From B30-G6 sp963701385 (GTDB lineage Bacteria > Desulfobacterota > Desulfobacteria > Desulfobacterales > B30-G6): a stretch of DNA of 64,000 nt. The notes under the pieces are model-generated. The model saw only the letters and a program-made list of their open reading frames with translations. It made no database searches and was not told the origin of the DNA. The translations under genes and the position numbers were made by a program. Positions 58,972 through 64,000 of this stretch are shown here, piece by piece. The DNA lies in the NCBI GenBank assembly GCA_963701385.1, contig CAVOZW010000027.1, positions 536,119 to 600,118 on the forward strand, read 5' to 3'. Each line of letters starts with the position of its first letter. Position 1 is the stretch's first letter.

Positions 58972-59856
58972 ATGGAAGCTTCGTTTATCTTTGCGCAGTT
59001 TATGAGCGGGTTGTCCCGGGGCATGATGCTGTTCCTCATCGCCTCGGGATTGTCCCTCATTTTCGGTGTGATGAACATTCTCAACTTTGCCCATGCCACG
59101 CTGTGGCTGATGGGGGCCTACTTTTGCTACACGTTCTGGTATCTGCTGCAAGGTTTCGGTTTTGGTCTGTGGCTCAGCATACCCCTGGCCGCCCTTACCC
59201 TTGCGGGCATCGGCTGTGTTATCGAGATGTTGCTGATTCGACGGGTTTACGATCGAGAACTGCCTGAACAGCTGCTGCTCACCTATGCCCTGGTTCTGGT
59301 TCTCGGCGACTTGATCAAGATTGTATGGGGCGTGGAAGACAAGCTCATCGAGCGGCCGCCGCTTGTGGCAGGCCCGGTGTTCTTTTTCGGGGTGCCGTTC
59401 GATTCCTATTTTATCTTCGTCATCTTCGTCGGACTTGCCGTTGCCTTTGGTCTCTGGTGGTTCTTAAAGAAAACCCGCTACGGCCATATCGTGCGGGCCG
59501 CGGTTTTCAGTCGTGAAATGGTCAGCGCCCTGGGGATTCCCATACCCCGGATCTATACCGGTGTGTTCGGCCTGGGGATATTTATCGCCGGTTTGGCCGG
59601 GGCGGTTCAGGCGCCGATAGGATCAATAACCCTGGGTATGGACATGGCCGTGGTGATCCAGGCCTTTTGCGTTGTCGTCATCGGAGGGTTCGGAAGCCTT
59701 CTGGGAACCTTTGTGGCGGCCATCATCGTCGGCGAGGTCTACGCGTTTTCAATCCTTTTCTGGCCCCAGGGCGCACTGGTTCTCATTTTCATTGTCACGG
59801 CGTTTATTTTGATCATCCGGCCGTGGGGTCTTTTTGGGACACCGTCCAGAACCTAG
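58972..59856 (+). CDS. livH: LIV-type ABC transporter permease LivH
   Basis: This 294-residue inner-membrane permease has many hydrophobic segments and family sequences: FIFAQFMSGLSRGMMLFLIA, LSLIFGVMNILNFAHATLWL, and GLAGAVQAPIGSITLGMDMA. VVVIGGFGSLLGTFVAAIIV lies near the end. GAGGAG precedes the ATG and the gene begins 16 bp after the binding-protein gene. It works with LivM. Confidence 0.94.
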   Translation: MEASFIFAQFMSGLSRGMMLFLIASGLSLIFGVMNILNFAHATLWLMGAYFCYTFWYLLQGFGFGLWLSIPLAALTLAGIGCVIEMLLIRRVYDRELPEQLLLTYALVLVLGDLIKIVWGVEDKLIERPPLVAGPVFFFGVPFDSYFIFVIFVGLAVAFGLWWFLKKTRYGHIVRAAVFSREMVSALGIPIPRIYTGVFGLGIFIAGLAGAVQAPIGSITLGMDMAVVIQAFCVVVIGGFGSLLGTFVAAIIVGEVYAFSILFWPQGALVLIFIVTAFILIIRPWGLFGTPSRT

Positions 59857-59945
59857 TATCGACCCGGTCTAGACGTTACCATCCGGTTTGAATATCCGGT
59901 GGAGGCAATGCCCGGCTAGCCCCTAAGTGCAAAGGCCTTTCAACC

Positions 59946-60944
59946 ATGGCCCACTCAAAGGGGTCCATTTTAACGAACAACAAAGGTTTGATCATATGTT
60001 CTAGATACTGGTGGGTCGGGCTGATAGTTGCCGCAACGCTGGTGTTTCCCCTGGTTATCGGGCAATACTGGATTCACGTAGCCGTCGAGATTTTAATCCT
60101 GGGACTGTTTGCGGTGAGTTTTAATATGATATTCGGCTACATGGGCCAGCTCAGTTTCGGGCATGCGGCATATTTCGGCGTGGGTGCTTATGCCACGGGC
60201 CTGCTGCTGGTCAAAACATCCGTTCCGCTCCCGGCATGTCTGGCGGTGTCCATGCTAACAGCAGGCGTGTTCGCTCTGGTTATCGGCTATTTCTGCGTTC
60301 GGTTGACCGGTATATATTTTGCCATTCTGACCATGGCATTCGGACAACTGCTCTACTACATCATTTTTCAATGGTATTCATTCACCGGCGGAGATGACGG
60401 TCTCCAAGGAATCGTGCCCCCGGATTATCTCCTGAACGTCACTGCCTACTATTATTTCACCCTGGCTATCGTGGCGGCAGCCCTGGCGGTCATGTGGTTT
60501 ATCAGCCTATCGCCCTTTGGCTACACCATGCGAGCCATCCGTGACAATGCTGACCGGACACGCTTTATCGGCATTCACGTCCGTAAATACATGCTCATCA
60601 ACTTTGTGATTGCCGGCATGTTCGCGGGACTGGCCGGCGGCCTGCTGGGACCGTTCAACAGGAGCATCGCTCCGGACCTGTGCAACTGGCACCAGTCCGG
60701 TGTGCCGGTTTTTATGACCGTGATCGGCGGACCACTGGGCTTTTTGGGACCCCTCATCGGTTCCATCATCTATACCTTTCTGTTCGCATTTGTCACCGGC
60801 TTTACCGAATACTGGCCCCTGACTATCGGGCTGGTGATCATAATGGTGGTGCTGTTTATACCGGGGGGCGTTCTGGGGCTGGCCCAGACTCGCCTCAGAC
60901 AATACCGGGTCGGAGCAAAGGAATCCAGCGACGCGGAGACATAA
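59946..60944 (+). CDS. livM: LIV-type ABC transporter permease LivM
   Basis: This 332-residue inner-membrane permease opens with a basic stretch and membrane segments. Family sequences are FNMIFGYMGQLSFGHAAYFG, VGAYATGLLLVKTSVPLPA, LTGIYFAILTMAFGQLLYYI, and FGYTMRAIRDNADRTRFIGI (the EAA-like loop). The gap of 89 bp after livH holds no frame. It is followed 1 bp later by livG. Confidence 0.94.
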   Translation: MAHSKGSILTNNKGLIICSRYWWVGLIVAATLVFPLVIGQYWIHVAVEILILGLFAVSFNMIFGYMGQLSFGHAAYFGVGAYATGLLLVKTSVPLPACLAVSMLTAGVFALVIGYFCVRLTGIYFAILTMAFGQLLYYIIFQWYSFTGGDDGLQGIVPPDYLLNVTAYYYFTLAIVAAALAVMWFISLSPFGYTMRAIRDNADRTRFIGIHVRKYMLINFVIAGMFAGLAGGLLGPFNRSIAPDLCNWHQSGVPVFMTVIGGPLGFLGPLIGSIIYTFLFAFVTGFTEYWPLTIGLVIIMVVLFIPGGVLGLAQTRLRQYRVGAKESSDAET

Positions 60945-60945
60945 C

Positions 60946-61689
60946 ATGCCAATTCTAAAAGTTGAACATCTTAACAAGGCTTTCGGTGGTCTTCAAGCTA
61001 CCCACGATGTCAATTACAAGATGGAGAACGGTGAAATTTCCGCCATCATCGGTCCCAACGGCGCGGGGAAAAGCACTTTTTTCAATCTCCTGACCGGGTA
61101 CCACCGGGTCGATTCCGGGCGAGTCTTATTTCAGGGAAAAGACATAACCAACTGGCCGCCTCACAAAATCGCCCGTCTGGGGATTGCGCGAGCGTTTCAA
61201 ATCAGCAATATTTATCTGGCCCTGACCACTTACGAAAATATTCGTCAGGCAATTCTGGCGCAGCAGAAAAAAACACTTAATTTTTTCACGCCAGCCAGCC
61301 GGCTGGCCAAAGAGGAAACCCGAAAACTGCTCGAGGTGGCCGGGCTTTCCCGGCACGCCGACACGGTGGCCGGAAATCTCTCCCAGGGTGACAAAAAACG
61401 TCTGGAACTCGCCATCGCCCTGGGAAACAAGCCCGAGTTACTCTTTCTGGACGAGCCCACGGCCGGCATGTCCAAGGAGGAGACCCATGAGGCCATGAAT
61501 CTCGTAACGCGACTGAATCGTGAGATGCAGCTCACCATTCTCTTTACCGAGCACGACATGTCGGTGGTTTTTGGATATGCCAAACGCCTGACTGTTCTGC
61601 ACCAAGGCGCTATTATCGCCGAAGGGAGCCCGGAAGAGGTCCGCAAAAACGAAATGGCGCAGAAAATTTATCTGGGGGAGGAAGCATGA
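60946..61689 (+). CDS. livG: LIV-type ABC transporter ATP-binding protein LivG
   Basis: This 247-residue ATPase subunit has Walker A IGPNGAGKSTFFNLLTGYHR, signature LSQGDKKRLELAIALGNKPE (a family-type change of LSGGQ), and Walker B LLFLDEPTAGMSKEETHEAM. The switch His is in LFTEHDMSVVFGYAKRLTVL. It overlaps livF by 4 bp (ATGA). Confidence 0.95.
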   Translation: MPILKVEHLNKAFGGLQATHDVNYKMENGEISAIIGPNGAGKSTFFNLLTGYHRVDSGRVLFQGKDITNWPPHKIARLGIARAFQISNIYLALTTYENIRQAILAQQKKTLNFFTPASRLAKEETRKLLEVAGLSRHADTVAGNLSQGDKKRLELAIALGNKPELLFLDEPTAGMSKEETHEAMNLVTRLNREMQLTILFTEHDMSVVFGYAKRLTVLHQGAIIAEGSPEEVRKNEMAQKIYLGEEA

Positions 61690-62393
61690 TACTGGATGTC
61701 GAAAAGATCAACACGTATTACGAGACCAGTCACATCCTTTTTGACGTATCCCTCACGGTGAACCGTGGCGAAATCGTGTGCCTGCTGGGTCGAAACGGGG
61801 CAGGCAAGACAACGACCATGCGCAGTATCATGGGTCTGACCCCACCGAAATCGGGAAATATCCGTTTTCACGGTAATGAGATTTTGGGCCGGCCGCCGCA
61901 CTATATCGCTCAAAAAGGCATGGGGTATGTACCGGACAATCGGTTAATTTTTCCTGATCTCACCGTGCTCGAGAACCTTCAAATCGGGCAGAAGATCCCC
62001 AAAAATTTAGAGAACGAACCATGGACGGTGGAAAGGATATACGAACTCTTCCCCATTCTTTCCGAAAGACACAGTCAAAATGGCGGCACCTTGAGCGGCG
62101 GGGAACAACAGATGCTCACGCTGGCAAGAACCCTCATGGGCAACCCCGAACTGCTGCTGCTGGATGAACCCGTTGAGGGATTGGCACCCCTTGTGGTAAA
62201 GGACCTGGGAGCTCAGATCCTGAAGCTGAAGGAAATGGGGCAAACGATTCTCTTTTCCGAACAGAATATCCGGTTCGCCACCATGACATCGGACCGCGCC
62301 TATGTGATAGACAACGGCCGGATTCGATATCAGGGAAACATCGAGGAACTGAGCGCCAACCAAGAGGTCAAAGAGAATTATCTGATGATATAG
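61686..62393 (+). CDS. livF: LIV-type ABC transporter ATP-binding protein LivF
   Basis: This 235-residue ATPase subunit has Walker A LLGRNGAGKTTTMRSIMGLT, GYVPDNRLIFPDLTVLENLQ, signature LSGGEQQMLTLARTLMGNPE, and Walker B LLLLDEPVEGLAPLVVKDLG. It completes the LIV-type transporter. A 66-bp gap leads to the ligase-like gene. Confidence 0.95.
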   Translation: MILDVEKINTYYETSHILFDVSLTVNRGEIVCLLGRNGAGKTTTMRSIMGLTPPKSGNIRFHGNEILGRPPHYIAQKGMGYVPDNRLIFPDLTVLENLQIGQKIPKNLENEPWTVERIYELFPILSERHSQNGGTLSGGEQQMLTLARTLMGNPELLLLDEPVEGLAPLVVKDLGAQILKLKEMGQTILFSEQNIRFATMTSDRAYVIDNGRIRYQGNIEELSANQEVKENYLMI

Positions 62394-62459
62394 CGAGCCG
62401 CCCCTGGCGACACTCGAAAAACCTGAACCGGAGTCCCCAAGAACAAAACCAGAGGGTTT

Positions 62460-64000
62460 ATGAAAACATTCGACAACCCGGATGTCATCATCACCGATGT
62501 CCTGGACAGCCACGGAAAATGGCGTGCAAAAAAACCGGCCTTGATCTGCGGGGACCGTCGTGTGACCTGGTCAGCACTCAACCGTCAAATCAATCGTGTC
62601 GCCAATGGTTTAACAAAGCGTGGTTTAAAAAAGGGCGACAAGGTCAGCCTGCTCACGACCAACTGCGTCGAAGCCCTTGAAATCCTCTTTGGCGTGATAA
62701 AAGCCGGCGGCGTCATCGTTCCCCTGTCTGCCATGGTTCAGGGAGAAGCACTGGCCAGAATGGTCCTTGACTCGGATTCCCGTTTTTTATGTGTGGGACC
62801 GGGTCAAATCGGACTCCTCGCGCCACACCGCTCCTTGTTCACCCGCATAGCAGGGGATGGATTCATTGTTCTGGGGGATGCCGTCGATGGATGGGAATCG
62901 TACAACTCGCTTGTTGACGATGGCACGGATCAAAAACCTAACCTTCGTCTAATCTACGAAGCCCCTTCAATATAATGTACACTCTCCGGCACCACCGGTG
63001 TGCCCAGGGGTATTTTGCACACGCATCACAACCGTACACAGTTTGCCAGTATGTTCGCTATCGACTATCGAATCGATTCGAGTGCCGTAAATATCGTAAC
63101 CACGGCACTCTACGCCAACGGCACATGGCTGACCATGCTTCCGACACTCCTTGCCGGAGGCACCCTGGTTATCATGGAAAACTTTGACGCCGTGGAATTT
63201 CTGGAACTCGTTCAAAAGAGAAGTGTACCCACACGTTATGGTTCCGCCAGTTTTCGATGTTGCTGGAACAACCCGGATTTGACAGACTACGATATCAGCT
63301 CCATGCGAATATGGAACTCCGCGGGGTCACCGCTACGTGCCGCCACGAGGCGGAAGTGATTAAGCGCTTCAGCGGCGAACTCGTGGAACTCTCGGGGACT
63401 GACCGAGGGTGTCGCCACCACGCTCAAACCAGAGGATATGCAAGAGAAAATGACCTCGGTAGGCATACCGCTGGTCGGCTGGGATGTCCGGATCATCGAT
63501 GGGTCCGGGAACAGGCCCCCGGGACGAGGCCGGTGAAATTGTGGCGTTCAGCTCGTTTCTTATGCCCGAGTACTACAAACTTCCCGAGAAAACAGCCGAA
63601 GCGATCTGGCTCGATGAATCCGGCAAAACGTACCTGAAAACCGGCGATATGGGTAAGCTGGATGAGGACGGGGTTGTTCTACCTTCTGGATCGAAGAAGG
63701 ATATGATCATTTCAGGCGGGATCAATTTATTCGCCAGCGACATCAAAGATGTTCTGACCCGTCACCCAGACGTACAGGACGCCATCGTCATCGGCATCCC
63801 ACATGCCAAATGGGCGAGACTCCCCTGGCTGTCGCGGTTCTTCACCCAGACGCGTCGCTGACCGAAGCAGACCTGTTGGCGTCGCTCAACCCCAAGCTGG
63901 CCAAGTATCAACGTGTGTCCCGGATCGAATTCCGGGATGACTTCCTAGGAACGCTCTGGGCAAAGTCCTCAAACGGGAGCTACGGGAGCCGTACTGGGAA
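62460..64000 (+). pseudogene. AMP-dependent acyl-CoA synthetase-like gene, multiply frameshifted, 3' end near or beyond the window end
   Basis: The first 171 codons (62460-62975) are an intact N-terminal part of an acyl-AMP ligase (KRGLKKGDKVSLLTTNCVEA; FGVIKAGGVIVPLSAMVQGE). From 62977 on, the conserved sequence continues in changing frames: SGTTGVPRGILHTHHN, FSMLLEQPGF, DYDISSMRI, EVIKRFSGELVEL, GLTEGVATTLKPEDMQEKM, TYLKTGDMGKLDEDG, KKDMIISGGINLFASDI, and a final DASLTEADLLASLNPKLAKY. At least eight single-base shifts occur in about 1.1 kb, while almost every residue between them is family-like. That pattern points to sequence error and not old decay. It would activate an organic acid imported by the LIV-type system. 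Confidence 0.8.

Noticed and set aside
1..64000. CRISPR arrays, insertion sequences, integrases or prophage genes
   Set aside because: No regularly spaced direct repeats, transposase, integrase or phage structural genes were seen in the window.

Overview
The window looks like a chromosomal segment of a Desulfobacterota bacterium, probably Desulfobacterales (sulfate reducers). Pointers are a pyrrolysine-dependent dimethylamine methyltransferase, several MttB-family methyltransferases, two sigma-54 activators with matching -24/-12 promoters, and a riboflavin/nusB/glyA/fabF housekeeping run. The assignment rests on gene content only; no rRNA is present.

Layout: (1) 1-6.9 kb is housekeeping: the 3' end of rpmB, a bifunctional rel gene, proS, ispG, and an mltF-like lipoprotein. 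(2) 6.9-9.2 kb is an ornithine-aminotransferase-like gene divergent from a TrmB-type regulator, with two matching 20-bp operators and two good promoters between them. (3) 9.2-15.2 kb is an unassigned biosynthetic cluster: FemAB/GNAT-like acyltransferase, ATP-grasp ligase, fold-III PLP decarboxylase, a sigma-54 activator and a papain/C39-like protein. It has a -24/-12 promoter and two candidate enhancer sites. (4) 15.3-40.2 kb is a large amine and amino-acid region. It holds three saccharopine-dehydrogenase-family genes, three Lrp/AsnC regulators, a PYROXD2-like FAD enzyme, two more class III aminotransferases (one a clear putrescine aminotransferase), a PotABCD transporter, three MttB-family methyltransferases, the amber-containing mtbB, agmatinase, and a remnant of agmatine deiminase. 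(5) 40.4-52.8 kb is a long minus-strand housekeeping run read from rpmF through acyl-CoA dehydrogenase, fabG, acpP, fabF, rpiB, glyA, dCMP deaminase, nrdR, ribD, ribE, ribBA, ribH and nusB to a metallo-hydrolase. (6) 53.1-54.9 kb is gltX and tRNA-Gln(CTG) with a strong terminator. (7) 55.0-64.0 kb is a PAS-type sigma-54 activator divergent from a short-chain dehydrogenase, a LIV-type ABC transporter and an acyl-CoA-ligase-like gene that is heavily frameshifted at the window end.

Main result: the minus-strand gene at 26067-27467 is mtbB with one internal UAG exactly where known MtbB proteins carry pyrrolysine (codon 356). It sits in a run Lrp - mttB-like - mtbB - mttB-like - potDBCA. This suggests that the transporter imports a methylated amine or betaine that these methyltransferases demethylate. 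No corrinoid protein and no pyl gene lies in the window. UAG is also an ordinary stop codon here, ending 6 of the first 12 complete genes.

The best candidate for an undescribed system is the 9.2-15.2 kb ligase/acyltransferase/decarboxylase cluster with its sigma-54 circuit. Single-base frameshifts in potD, in one mttB-like gene and, densely, in the last 1.1 kb suggest some sequence error, so exact ends there should be treated with caution.
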